A stretch of 64,000 nt of DNA. Origin: Paraburkholderia nodosa (GTDB taxonomy: Bacteria; Pseudomonadota; Gammaproteobacteria; Burkholderiales; Burkholderiaceae). Position 1 is the stretch's first letter; each line of letters begins with the position of its first letter. Positions 49,063 through 57,108 of this stretch are shown one piece after another. Both the position numbers and the translations under genes were made by a program. The stretch is from the NCBI RefSeq assembly GCF_001718195.1, contig NZ_MCNV01000008.1:1-64000 (forward strand), read 5' to 3'. The notes beneath the pieces are model-generated. The model did not search any database and was not told the origin of the DNA. It worked only from the letters and a program-made list of their open reading frames with translations.

Positions 49063-49188
49063 GATGTGATCCGCGATTTATCCAGTTTCGCATTTGGCAG
49101 ATGCGGCTGCCGCCCTTCCCCGCGAACCCGCGCGCCCCTTGTGTGGACGCGCGCCGCGCGAGCTCGAAACGGCGCCGTGCAAATACCG

Positions 49189-50967
49189 TTACAGGTCTTC
49201 CGAGCCGAGCAGCATCTCGGTGATGCCCTTGCCGGCCTGTACCATCGGCCAGACGTTTTCGGAAGGGTCGGTCTGGAAATCGAGGAACACCGTGCGGTCC
49301 TTCAAACGCAGCGCTTCCTTGAGCGCCGGCTCGACGTCCGCGGTCTTTTCGATCCGCATGCCGACGTGGCCGTACGCTTCGGCGAGCTTCACGAAGTCGG
49401 GCAGCGCATCCATATAGGAATGCGAATAGCGCTTGCTGTATTCGATCTGCTGCCACTGGCGGACCATGCCGAGGTAGCGGTTGTTCAGCGAAATGATCTT
49501 CACGGGCGTGTCGTACTGCTTGCAGGTCGACAGCTCCTGAATACACATCTGGATCGAGCCTTCGCCCGTGATGCACAGCACGTCGTCGTCCGGGTGCGCC
49601 ATCTTCACGCCCATCGCCGCCGGCAGGCCGAAGCCCATGGTGCCGAGGCCGCCGGAGTTGATCCAGCGGCGCGGCTGGTTGAAGCGGTAGAACTGCGCGG
49701 CCCACATCTGGTGCTGGCCCACGTCCGAGCACACGAACGCGTTGCCGCCCGTGAGCTCCCACGCCTTCTCCACCACGTACTGCGGCTTGATGATCTCGCT
49801 CGAACGGTCGAACTTCAGGCAGTTCTTCTCGCGCCAGCCTTCGATGTCCTTCCACCAGTCGGCGAGCGCGGCCGTATCCGGGCCGTGATCGGCGTGCTGA
49901 AGCTGCTCGATGAGCTCCTTGAGCACTTCCTTCACGTCGCCGACGATGGGGATATCGACCTTCACGCGCTTCGAGATGGACGACGGATCGATGTCGATGT
50001 GGATGATCTTGCGCGGACGCGAGGCAAAGTGCGCCGGGTCGCCGATCACACGGTCGTCGAAGCGCGCACCGATCGCGATCAGCACGTCGCAGTGCTGCAT
50101 CGCCATGTTGGCTTCGTAGGTGCCGTGCATGCCGAGCATGCCGAGGAACTTGCGGTCGCTCGCGCGGTAGCCGCCCAGACCCATCAGCGTGTTCGTGACC
50201 GGGTAGCCGAGCAAATCGGCGAACTGGTTCAGTTCGCGCGACGCATCCGCGAGGATAATGCCGCCGCCGGTATAGATGTACGGACGCTTTGCCGAGAGCA
50301 GCAGCGACACCGCCTTGCGGATCTGCCCCGAGTGGCCCTTGGTGACCGGGTTGTACGAACGTAGCGTGACGTTTTTGATCGGTTCATACGTGCACGGCGT
50401 TTTCGACACATCCTTCGGAATGTCGATCAGCACAGGGCCGGGACGGCCGGTGCGCGCAATGTAGAAAGCTTTTTTGACGGTGGCGGCGAGATCGCGCACG
50501 TCCTTCACGAGGAAGTTGTGCTTCACGCAGGGACGCGTGATGCCGACCGTGTCGCACTCCTGGAAGGCGTCTTGACCAATCGCGGCGGTAGGCACCTGGC
50601 CGCTGATGATCACCATCGGGATCGAGTCCATGTAGGCCGTCGCGATGCCCGTCACCGCATTGGTGACGCCAGGCCCCGAGGTCACGAGACACACGCCGAC
50701 GTTGCCGGTCGAACGCGCATAGGCGTCGGCCGCGTGCACGGCTGCCTGTTCGTGGCGCACGAGAACGTGCTGAATCTTGTCCTGCTTGTACAGCTCGTCG
50801 TAAATGTAGAGTACCGAGCCGCCGGGATAGCCCCAAATGAATTCGACCTGCTCGTCTGCGAGCGCCTTCATCAGCACGGTTCCGCCGATGGACGTATGCG
50901 CTTGAGGGTCAGATTCTTGCGAAGGGGGGACCGACGTGGAGAATTCCGCGCTGGGCATGTTCATCAT
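49189..50967 (-). CDS. ilvB: Acetolactate synthase large (catalytic) subunit
   Basis: 592 residues, ThDP enzyme. The catalytic Glu is in VRHEQAAVHAADAYAR (about 70-85), and the ThDP/Mg motif begins ITGEGSIQMCIQEL (about 465-478) and ends LNNRYLGMV. FAD-binding mid domain. It joins two pyruvates, or pyruvate and 2-oxobutyrate. Also annotated ilvI. Tandem ATG codons begin the gene (50967 and 50964) after AAAGG. A 36-codon ORF upstream ends inside this start (ATGA). Confidence 0.97.
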   Translation of the reverse strand: MMNMPSAEFSTSVPPSQESDPQAHTSIGGTVLMKALADEQVEFIWGYPGGSVLYIYDELYKQDKIQHVLVRHEQAAVHAADAYARSTGNVGVCLVTSGPGVTNAVTGIATAYMDSIPMVIISGQVPTAAIGQDAFQECDTVGITRPCVKHNFLVKDVRDLAATVKKAFYIARTGRPGPVLIDIPKDVSKTPCTYEPIKNVTLRSYNPVTKGHSGQIRKAVSLLLSAKRPYIYTGGGIILADASRELNQFADLLGYPVTNTLMGLGGYRASDRKFLGMLGMHGTYEANMAMQHCDVLIAIGARFDDRVIGDPAHFASRPRKIIHIDIDPSSISKRVKVDIPIVGDVKEVLKELIEQLQHADHGPDTAALADWWKDIEGWREKNCLKFDRSSEIIKPQYVVEKAWELTGGNAFVCSDVGQHQMWAAQFYRFNQPRRWINSGGLGTMGFGLPAAMGVKMAHPDDDVLCITGEGSIQMCIQELSTCKQYDTPVKIISLNNRYLGMVRQWQQIEYSKRYSHSYMDALPDFVKLAEAYGHVGMRIEKTADVEPALKEALRLKDRTVFLDFQTDPSENVWPMVQAGKGITEMLLGSEDL

Positions 50968-51074
50968 TGACCTTTCGAATTTTCGGCAAAAAATTGATCG
51001 GGTGCTCTCTGCCGGGCTTGTGGCTCGGGTTCAAGCGGCGCGTCCAGTTGACAGATGAGCTTCTTGGGCCACAT
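50964..51074 (-). CDS. Short upstream ORF coupled to ilvB (tentative)
   Basis: 36 codons beginning MWPKKLICQLDAPLEPEPQA, lying between the ilv promoter and ilvB. Its TGA overlaps the ilvB ATG as ATGA, the usual arrangement for translational coupling. It has no clear ribosome binding site and is not rich in Ile, Val or Leu, so it is not a classic attenuation peptide. It may be chance. Confidence 0.3.
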   Translation of the reverse strand: MWPKKLICQLDAPLEPEPQARQRAPDQFFAENSKGQ

Positions 51075-51111
51075 CCGAATTGAGACTAGTCACTTATGTT
51101 GCGAACCGTCG

Positions 51112-51140
51112 AAGATAGCGGCTCGGTGCCTTTCGGTCAA
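51112..51140 (-). promoter_or_regulatory. ilvB-ilvH-ilvC promoter
   Basis: On the minus strand TTGACC (51135-51140), 17 bases, TATCTT (51112-51117). The predicted start near 51105 leaves a leader of about 138 nt before ilvB. Confidence 0.65.
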
Positions 51141-51361
51141 GCAATTATTGAGAAGCCGGGCACGAACGTTGCGACAGCGCGCACGCCTCGCGGCGCCGGC
51201 CAAGGGCCGACAGGACAGGCATCACGGCCGGCGCATCCATGATGCGAAGCATTCTCATGGCCTTCCGCTAGCCTGTTGGCGCGAAAATTTGCTACGATCC
51301 GCGAGTTTTACGACATTTTTCGAACGATTACGCGTACGCTGGCGGCGGCGCCCTGCAACGG
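51141..51361. other. Divergent intergenic region between ilv promoter and sigma-factor gene
   Basis: About 220 bases without a gene. A TACGAT (about 51294) could be a -10 for the sigma-factor gene, but no matching -35 is convincing. Nothing else stands out. Confidence 0.5.
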
Positions 51362-51925
51362 ATGGCATCAGACAAGGAACTCGCCGACTTTCTGGCGGGC
51401 GTCGAAAGACGCGCGTTCAAGCAGACGGTCTACGCCGTAAGGGACGACGACGCCTCGCTCGACATCGTGCAGGACGCGATGATCAAGCTCGCGGAAAAAT
51501 ACGGAGACCGCCCGGCCGCAGAACTCCCCCTGCTCTTTCAGCGTATTTTGCAAAATACGATGCACGACTATTTTCGTCGGCAGAAAGTACGCAATACGTG
51601 GGTGAGCCTGTTTTCGTCGCTCGGCAACGCCGACGACGAGGAATTCGACCCCCTCGAGACCTTCGAGGCCGAGCAGGGTACGGCTGGCGCCGAGAGCAGC
51701 GAGCAGCAGATCGAGCGCGCGCAGGTGCTCCAGATGATCGACGACGAAATCCAGAAATTACCGGCACGTCAACGGGAGGCGTTTCTGATGCGTTACTGGG
51801 AGGATATGGATGTCGCCGAGACTGCCGCCGCAATGGGCTGCTCCGAAGGCAGCGTGAAAACGCACTGCTCGCGGGCAACCCACACGCTGGCTCAAGCGCT
51901 CAAGGCCAAAGGAATCACCCTATGA
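51362..51925 (+). CDS. ECF-type RNA polymerase sigma factor
   Basis: 187 residues. Region 2 (about 15-75: DASLDIVQDAMIKLAEKY, then MHDYFRRQKVRN) and region 4 (about 125-180: LPARQREAFLMRYWEDMDV, then GCSEGSVKTHCSRATHTL). A Glu/Asp-rich linker of about 40 residues joins them. Its last codon overlaps the next start as ATGA. The following gene encodes a small single-helix membrane protein, as would suit an anti-sigma factor. Confidence 0.9.
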   Translation: MASDKELADFLAGVERRAFKQTVYAVRDDDASLDIVQDAMIKLAEKYGDRPAAELPLLFQRILQNTMHDYFRRQKVRNTWVSLFSSLGNADDEEFDPLETFEAEQGTAGAESSEQQIERAQVLQMIDDEIQKLPARQREAFLMRYWEDMDVAETAAAMGCSEGSVKTHCSRATHTLAQALKAKGITL

Positions 51926-52350
51926 GCTCCGCCCTCGAAAATAAAGAACTGGCGTTCGTGCGGGAAATGCGTCGTGCGCTCGACGAGAGCGCCGCCAACC
52001 TGCCCGCTGCCACCACCGCCCGACTCGCCGCCGCACGCAAGACCGCACTCGCCCAGAAAAAGGCCGAGGTCGTGCTCGTACGCGCCCCGGCGCTCGCCGC
52101 GGCCGGCGTCGGCGGTCTGTCCGGCGCGCCCATGCCCCGGCCCGCGCGGCGCCGTTCCGCGCTCGCGCGCTTCGCGCTCGCCTGGCCGCTCGCGGCACTC
52201 GTGGCGGGCCTCTTTGCCATCGCGTACTTCGAAGATCAGCAACGCACCGCTGAACTCGCCGATATCGACGCGGCCATGCTGAGCGACGACCTGCCGCTCA
52301 CGGCCTACCTCGATCACGGGTTCAACGCGTATCTGACGCGCGCGCACTAA
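51922..52350 (+). CDS. DUF3619 family single-span membrane protein (possible anti-sigma)
   Basis: 142 residues. A helical N-terminal half (MSSALENKELAFVREMRRAL, Ala-rich) faces the cytosol. A Pro/Arg-rich stretch and one membrane helix (about 82-102, LAWPLAALVAGLFAIAYF) precede a short acidic C-terminal part. The layout (cytosolic N domain, single helix) and ATGA coupling to an ECF sigma gene are those of an anti-sigma factor. No zinc anti-sigma His-x3-Cys-x2-Cys motif is seen, so the role is inference. Confidence 0.82.
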   Translation: MSSALENKELAFVREMRRALDESAANLPAATTARLAAARKTALAQKKAEVVLVRAPALAAAGVGGLSGAPMPRPARRRSALARFALAWPLAALVAGLFAIAYFEDQQRTAELADIDAAMLSDDLPLTAYLDHGFNAYLTRAH

Positions 52351-52375
52351 GGACTCTGAGCGGGAGACTGACGGG

Positions 52376-53203
52376 GTGAGTTACAAGCGCGGCCTGGCCG
52401 TTGTCATTGGATGTCTGGTCGCGGCAGTGGTGTCGTATGTGGCGACCTACCCGCGCTTTCATCCCGAGCCCACCGGCGAAAACACCGCTGGCGCGCCCGC
52501 GCAGGCGAAAGCGCCTCCGGTCGATAATTCGATCACGACCACCTTTGCGCCGCTGCCCGGCCAGTCCAATCCGCTCGCGTGGGCGCATCTGAGCGATGCG
52601 CAGCACACGGCGCTCGCGCCGTTCGCCGTCGAATGGGACCGCTTCAGCGACGAGCGCAAGCGCAAATGGCTAAAGATCGCCGCCCGTTACCCGAAAATGT
52701 CGCCCGACGCCCAGAAGCGCTTGCATGAGCGCATGGCGGAATGGGTCGGCATGACGCCGGAGCAACGGCGTGTCGCGCGCGAAAACTACCAGGTTTCCAA
52801 GGAATTGCCGGCGCAGGCGCGCCAGCGCGCCTGGAAGGCTTACCAGCAACTCCCTGAAGAGCAGAAGGAGCGCCTTGCCGCGAGCGAGCACAAGCGCCGG
52901 CCCACCGTCGTGAGCGCCCCGCCCAGCGGCAACAAGAGCGAGATCCGCGATATCCAGCGCCTCGTCAACGAGCGTGATCACCGCGGCCTGCCGCACGCGC
53001 CCGCAGGCGTCACCGGGGCATCGGGCGCGGCTGGCGCGAGCAGCACGGGTTCGGGTCTCGCGCCCACAGCGCCCGGCGCGCCGGGCGAGCCGGCGGTGGC
53101 TTCGTCGTTTGCGTCGGGCATTCCCGCCGCCGGGAGCTTCGTCCCCGCCACGCCCATCCCTGTCTCGCCCGCCGAAGCACCCGCGGCGTTCAAGGGCTCC
53201 TGA
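52376..53203 (+). CDS. DUF3106 domain protein, membrane-anchored
   Basis: 275 residues. An N-terminal hydrophobic segment (about 6-24) acts as anchor or signal. The DUF3106 region (about 65-170) is rich in Trp/Arg repeats such as WDRFSDERKRKWL, RYPKMSPDAQKRLHERMAEW and MTPEQRRVARENY. The tail is Ala/Gly/Pro-rich. GTG start with GGGAGACTGACGGG upstream. Probably periplasmic. Function unknown. Third gene of the sigma-factor group. Confidence 0.82.
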   Translation: MSYKRGLAVVIGCLVAAVVSYVATYPRFHPEPTGENTAGAPAQAKAPPVDNSITTTFAPLPGQSNPLAWAHLSDAQHTALAPFAVEWDRFSDERKRKWLKIAARYPKMSPDAQKRLHERMAEWVGMTPEQRRVARENYQVSKELPAQARQRAWKAYQQLPEEQKERLAASEHKRRPTVVSAPPSGNKSEIRDIQRLVNERDHRGLPHAPAGVTGASGAAGASSTGSGLAPTAPGAPGEPAVASSFASGIPAAGSFVPATPIPVSPAEAPAAFKGS

Positions 53204-53340
53204 AGCCTCAACCCGGTGCTCGCGGCGCCCTCGCGCGCACCCTTCGCACCCTCGTTAACCCCGCCGCAGCATTGCGGTCGTTTCGCCGCGCGCGTTTTCG
53301 AGGTTATGCTTTGGACGTCCCGTCCCGAACTGACGCCATC

Positions 53341-53889
53341 GTGTCCGAAAGCGCCCAAGCCGCCGCCCTGCCGCCCGCCGCCGTCTTCGCGGTTGAACCT
53401 GCGCCCGTTTCGATTCGTCGCCGCCTCGCCGCGTTCGTCTACGAAAGCGTGCTGCTGTTCGGCGTCGTCTTCGCCGCGGGACTCGCGTTCAGCCTCGTCC
53501 TGCAGCAGCGCAATGGCTACACGCATCATAACGCGATGGCAGTCTGGATCATCTTCGTGGCCGGCACGTACTTCGTCGGCTTCTGGCACAAGGGCGGGCA
53601 GACGCTGCCGATGAAGACCTGGCGTTTGCGTGTGGTCGGCCCCGACGGCAAGCCGCCCGCGCTCGCGCGAGCGACGCTGCGCTATCTCGCCGCCTGGCTC
53701 TGGTTCCTGCCGCCGCTCGTGCTGCATCCGCTGCTCGATCTTTCGATTCCGCACACGCTTGCGCTCGTTGCCTGCTGGTTCGTGATCTGGGCCGCGAGCG
53801 CCCGCTTCTCCCACGACCGCCAGTTCCTTCACGACCGCATTGCGGGCACGCGCATTGTCGCAATCGCGCCACAAGGCGCGAAGGCGTAG
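53341..53889 (+). CDS. RDD family membrane protein
   Basis: 182 residues, three to four membrane segments (about 31-50, 65-83, 113-135 and 138-152). The RDD features are the Arg-rich RRRLAAFVYESVLLF start and QTLPMKTWRLRVVGPDGKPP. The final FLHDRIAGTRIV is also typical. Some RDD proteins are Na+/H+ antiporters, but most are uncharacterised. GTG start (VSESAQAA). It follows the DUF3106 gene by 137 bases. Confidence 0.85.
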   Translation: MSESAQAAALPPAAVFAVEPAPVSIRRRLAAFVYESVLLFGVVFAAGLAFSLVLQQRNGYTHHNAMAVWIIFVAGTYFVGFWHKGGQTLPMKTWRLRVVGPDGKPPALARATLRYLAAWLWFLPPLVLHPLLDLSIPHTLALVACWFVIWAASARFSHDRQFLHDRIAGTRIVAIAPQGAKA

Positions 53890-54031
53890 CCGGCGCACGA
53901 CATCCCCTATCGCGCCGGAAAAGCGGCTGCACGGGACCCCTGGGACTGCGTAACGAGACCTTCTCGTGACTGTCATGTTGCCGTCACGGCGGCATGGCGC
54001 AATGCGCGTATTACAACCTGCCGCGCGCGCC

Positions 54032-54991
54032 ATGGCCCAAAAGACGTCAGCGACCACCCTGTTCCGGCAGACCACCGGACGAGGCACCGACTCCGCCACG
54101 TTCCACCCATCTCCCGGCGGAGCCGCCTTTCCCGTCCCGCCCCTGCCGCCCTCGTCGATCGACGACGCCCCCGCCTCCGGCCCCCACGACGACGACCACC
54201 CCGATCCCACCCGCTACCGCACGATCTGGCTCTCCGATATCCATCTCGGCACGGGCGGCTGTCAGGCGTCGTATCTGCTCGACTTTCTGCGCCACAACGA
54301 GTCGGAGTATCTGTACCTCGTGGGCGACATCATCGACGGCTGGCAGTTGAAGAAGGGCTGGTACTGGCCCCAGGCGCACAACGACGTCGTGCAAAAGGTG
54401 CTGCGCAAGGCGCGCAAGGGCACCCAGGTCATCTACATCCCGGGCAACCACGACGAGAGCGCGCGCCAGTTCTGCAATCTCGCGTTCGGTGACATCCACG
54501 TGCGCGAGGAAGCCTTTCACACGACGCTCACCGGCAAGCGCCTGTGGGTCGTGCACGGCGATCTCTTCGACGGCGTGATCCAGCACGCCAAGTGGCTCGC
54601 CTATCTCGGCGACTCGGCCTACACGCTGATCCTCCTGCTCAACCGCTGGTTCAACCGCGTGCGCGCGAAGCTCGGCTTCCAGTACTGGTCGCTCTCGCAG
54701 TACCTCAAGCATCAGGTCAAGAACGCGGTGAACTTCATCTCCTCGTTCGAGCGCGTGATGACCGACGAAGCGCGCCGCCGCGGCTGCGACGGCGTGGTCT
54801 GCGGCCACATCCACAAGGCCGAGATCCGCGACATCGACGGCATCCTGTACTGCAACGACGGCGACTGGGTGGAGAGCCTGTCCGCGCTCGTCGAGACGTT
54901 CGAGGGCGAGTTGCGCATCGTCTACTGGACCGTGAAACGCGCGCCGGAAGCGCAGGTCTCCACGCGCAAGGCGCGTGTGAGCGCCGCCTGA
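54032..54991 (+). CDS. Calcineurin-like phosphoesterase, LpxH-related
   Basis: 319 residues from the chosen ATG. The metal motifs are SDIHLGTGGCQ (about 68-78), LVGDIIDGWQL, IPGNHDESAR, VVHGDLFDGVI and GHIHKAEI. It matches the UDP-2,3-diacylglucosamine pyrophosphatase group of the lipid A pathway, but is longer than E. coli LpxH (240) because of a Pro-rich N-terminal stretch of about 60 residues. The start is uncertain: other ATGs lie at 54002 and 53966. Next to a glycosyltransferase and dgkA, which suggests envelope lipid work. Confidence 0.82.
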   Translation: MAQKTSATTLFRQTTGRGTDSATFHPSPGGAAFPVPPLPPSSIDDAPASGPHDDDHPDPTRYRTIWLSDIHLGTGGCQASYLLDFLRHNESEYLYLVGDIIDGWQLKKGWYWPQAHNDVVQKVLRKARKGTQVIYIPGNHDESARQFCNLAFGDIHVREEAFHTTLTGKRLWVVHGDLFDGVIQHAKWLAYLGDSAYTLILLLNRWFNRVRAKLGFQYWSLSQYLKHQVKNAVNFISSFERVMTDEARRRGCDGVVCGHIHKAEIRDIDGILYCNDGDWVESLSALVETFEGELRIVYWTVKRAPEAQVSTRKARVSAA

Positions 54992-55058
54992 GTATCGACT
55001 GATACCGTCACGCAGCAGCCATAACCGCACTACCGAACGACGAGAGGGCCGACGACCG

Positions 55059-56090
55059 ATGAAAGTAATGATCGTGACCGATGCATGGGAGCCGCAGGTC
55101 AACGGCGTAGTTCGAACCCTGAAGAACACGACGCGCGAACTCATCGCGCTCGGCCATCAGGTCGAACTGCTTACGCCGCTGGAGTTCCGCACGATACCGT
55201 GCCCCACCTACCCGGAAATCAAGCTCTCGCTGTTTCCGAAGCGGCATCTGCACGAACGCATCAGCGCATTCGGGCCCGATGCAATCCACATCGCGACCGA
55301 AGGTCCGCTCGGACTCGCCGCGCGCCGCTACGCGATCGACCACGACCTGCCGTTCACGACCGCTTATCACACGCGCTTTCCCGAGTACGTGCAGGCGCGC
55401 TTCGGCATTCCGCTCTCGGCGACGTACCGCTTCCTGCGCTGGTTCCACAAGCCTTCGCTCGCGGTGATGGCGCCCACGCCCGTCGTGAAGACCGACCTCG
55501 AGAAGTTCGGCTTCACGAACGTCGTGCTGTGGACGCGCGGCGTGGACCTCGACATCTTCCGGCCGATGGAATCCAAGGTGCTCAACACGGCGCGCCCCAT
55601 CTTCCTGTATGTGGGCCGCGTGGCCGTGGAGAAGAACGTCGAGGCGTTTCTCAAGCTCGATCTGCCCGGCTCGAAATGGGTGTGCGGCGAAGGCCCGGCG
55701 CTCGCCGAACTGAAGTCGCGCTATCCCCAGGCGAATTACCTGGGTGTCCTGAGCCAGCCCGAGCTTGCGAAGGTCTACGCGGCCGCCGACGTCTTCGTGT
55801 TCCCGAGCCGCACCGACACCTTCGGTCTCGTGCTGCTTGAAGCGCTCGCATGCGGTACGCCCGTGGCCGCCTACCCGGTGACAGGCCCGATCGACGTGCT
55901 GGGCACGGGCGGCGCGGGTTCGATGAACGAAGACCTGCGCGAAGCGTGCCTCGAAGCGTTGAAGATCGACCGCGCCGAGGCGCGCGCCTGGGCCGAGCGC
56001 TTCTCGTGGCGCGCCGCCTCCGAGCAGTTCGCGGCGCATCTGAAGCCGCGCTCGCGCGCGACGATGGAGCCGTCCAGCGCCGCTGCCTGA
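55059..56090 (+). CDS. GT4-family glycosyltransferase
   Basis: 343 residues, GT-B fold. The N domain starts MKVMIVTDAWEPQVNGVVRT. The C domain has FLYVGRVAVEKN and the donor-site E-x7-E motif in SRTDTFGLVLLEALACGTP. It resembles GDP-mannose-dependent mannosyltransferases of the MgtA/PimB type, but the sugar and acceptor cannot be fixed. Cytosolic face of the membrane. It lies 67 bases after the phosphoesterase gene, so probably in the same operon. Confidence 0.88.
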   Translation: MKVMIVTDAWEPQVNGVVRTLKNTTRELIALGHQVELLTPLEFRTIPCPTYPEIKLSLFPKRHLHERISAFGPDAIHIATEGPLGLAARRYAIDHDLPFTTAYHTRFPEYVQARFGIPLSATYRFLRWFHKPSLAVMAPTPVVKTDLEKFGFTNVVLWTRGVDLDIFRPMESKVLNTARPIFLYVGRVAVEKNVEAFLKLDLPGSKWVCGEGPALAELKSRYPQANYLGVLSQPELAKVYAAADVFVFPSRTDTFGLVLLEALACGTPVAAYPVTGPIDVLGTGGAGSMNEDLREACLEALKIDRAEARAWAERFSWRAASEQFAAHLKPRSRATMEPSSAAA

Positions 56091-56206
56091 GCGCGGGGCC
56101 GGCTATGGTGCGCGCTTCAATTGTCCGCGAGCGCGCCGGGGACACGGACGGCCCCGGCGCAACCGCGTCGCACGCGTGCGATACTGGGGTACTACCTGGC
56201 ACGACC

Positions 56207-56914
56207 ATGACGCCACGTCCTCCGTTACCGCCGCATAGCGCCCAGGGCGCACGCAGTTCCAATGCGCCAGCCAGCCAGCGTGCCGGCGGCTCTACGCGCG
56301 CCGCACGCGCCGCCGAAGCGCTCGATCCGCGCGCGAGCGCTTCCGCCGCTGCCGCATCTGGCGTTGCGCCGCCAGCCGCACCCGCATCGGCGAGCGAGCC
56401 AGCCAAGCCCACCGGGCCCGCTGCGCCACGCGCGGCCGCACCGGAACCGCCCGAGCCGCCGCATCTGCACGAACCGCTCGGCCCCGACGATCCACTCGCC
56501 CCGCTGCCCTTCAACCCCTACAAGGGCAACCGCGGCATCACCCGGGCATGGAAGGCGCTCAAGTACTCGATCAAGGGCTTTCGCGCCGCCATCCGCGAGG
56601 AAAGCGCATTTCGCCAGGAGCTCACGCTCGCGGCCATCCTCGTGCCGATCGGCGTGTTCATTCCGGTCGAGCCCGTCGAGCGCGTACTGCTGCTCGGCTC
56701 GGTGATCCTCGTGCTGATCGTCGAGCTGCTCAATTCGAGCATCGAGAACGCGGTGGACCGCATCGGCCTCGAGCGCAACGAGCTCTCGGGCCGCGCCAAG
56801 GACCTGGGCAGCGCGGCGGTGACGCTCGCCTTGCTGCTCTGCGTCCTGACCTGGGGACTGATTCTCGTGCCCCGTTTCGGCCCGCTGCTGTTGCACGGAA
56901 TCGGCGTACTCTAG
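56207..56914 (+). CDS. dgkA: Diacylglycerol kinase with long disordered N-terminal extension
   Basis: 235 residues. The DgkA core (about 110-230) has the catalytic E-x-A-F-R-Q-E stretch (REESAFRQELTLAA), three membrane helices and ELLNSSIENAVDRIG with the metal-site Glu. It phosphorylates diacylglycerol at the inner membrane. Residues 1-105 are Ala/Pro/Ser/Arg-rich and probably unfolded; E. coli DgkA has only about 122 residues. The upstream frame is open to 55850, overlapping the glycosyltransferase, so the exact start is unsure. Confidence 0.85.
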   Translation: MTPRPPLPPHSAQGARSSNAPASQRAGGSTRAARAAEALDPRASASAAAASGVAPPAAPASASEPAKPTGPAAPRAAAPEPPEPPHLHEPLGPDDPLAPLPFNPYKGNRGITRAWKALKYSIKGFRAAIREESAFRQELTLAAILVPIGVFIPVEPVERVLLLGSVILVLIVELLNSSIENAVDRIGLERNELSGRAKDLGSAAVTLALLLCVLTWGLILVPRFGPLLLHGIGVL

Positions 56915-57001
56915 CGCCCCATGCCCCCAGTCCGCGGGGGCCTCGCCACGCTCCCCGGCATCTGACAGGCGCAAGCTGTCGGTGCGCGCGGGCCGTCGGT
57001 T

Positions 57002-57020
57002 TATAATCGAACGACAGTCT
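57002..57020 (+). promoter_or_regulatory. Promoter element and possible operator of the TetR gene
   Basis: A perfect -10 TATAAT (57002-57007) is followed directly by GAACGAC (57009-57015), the left arm of the palindrome seen at 19575. The right arm (AGTCT) is degenerate. A good -35 is lacking. TTATAA occurs on both sides (57001 and 57020). Confidence 0.4.
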
Positions 57021-57108
57021 TATAACGACCAACCGCGTCCGGGCCGCGCGCACCGCAACATACGAGCGGGCGCCTGAGCCCGGCACTGCATTTTCAGGGC
57101 CGGACGAC

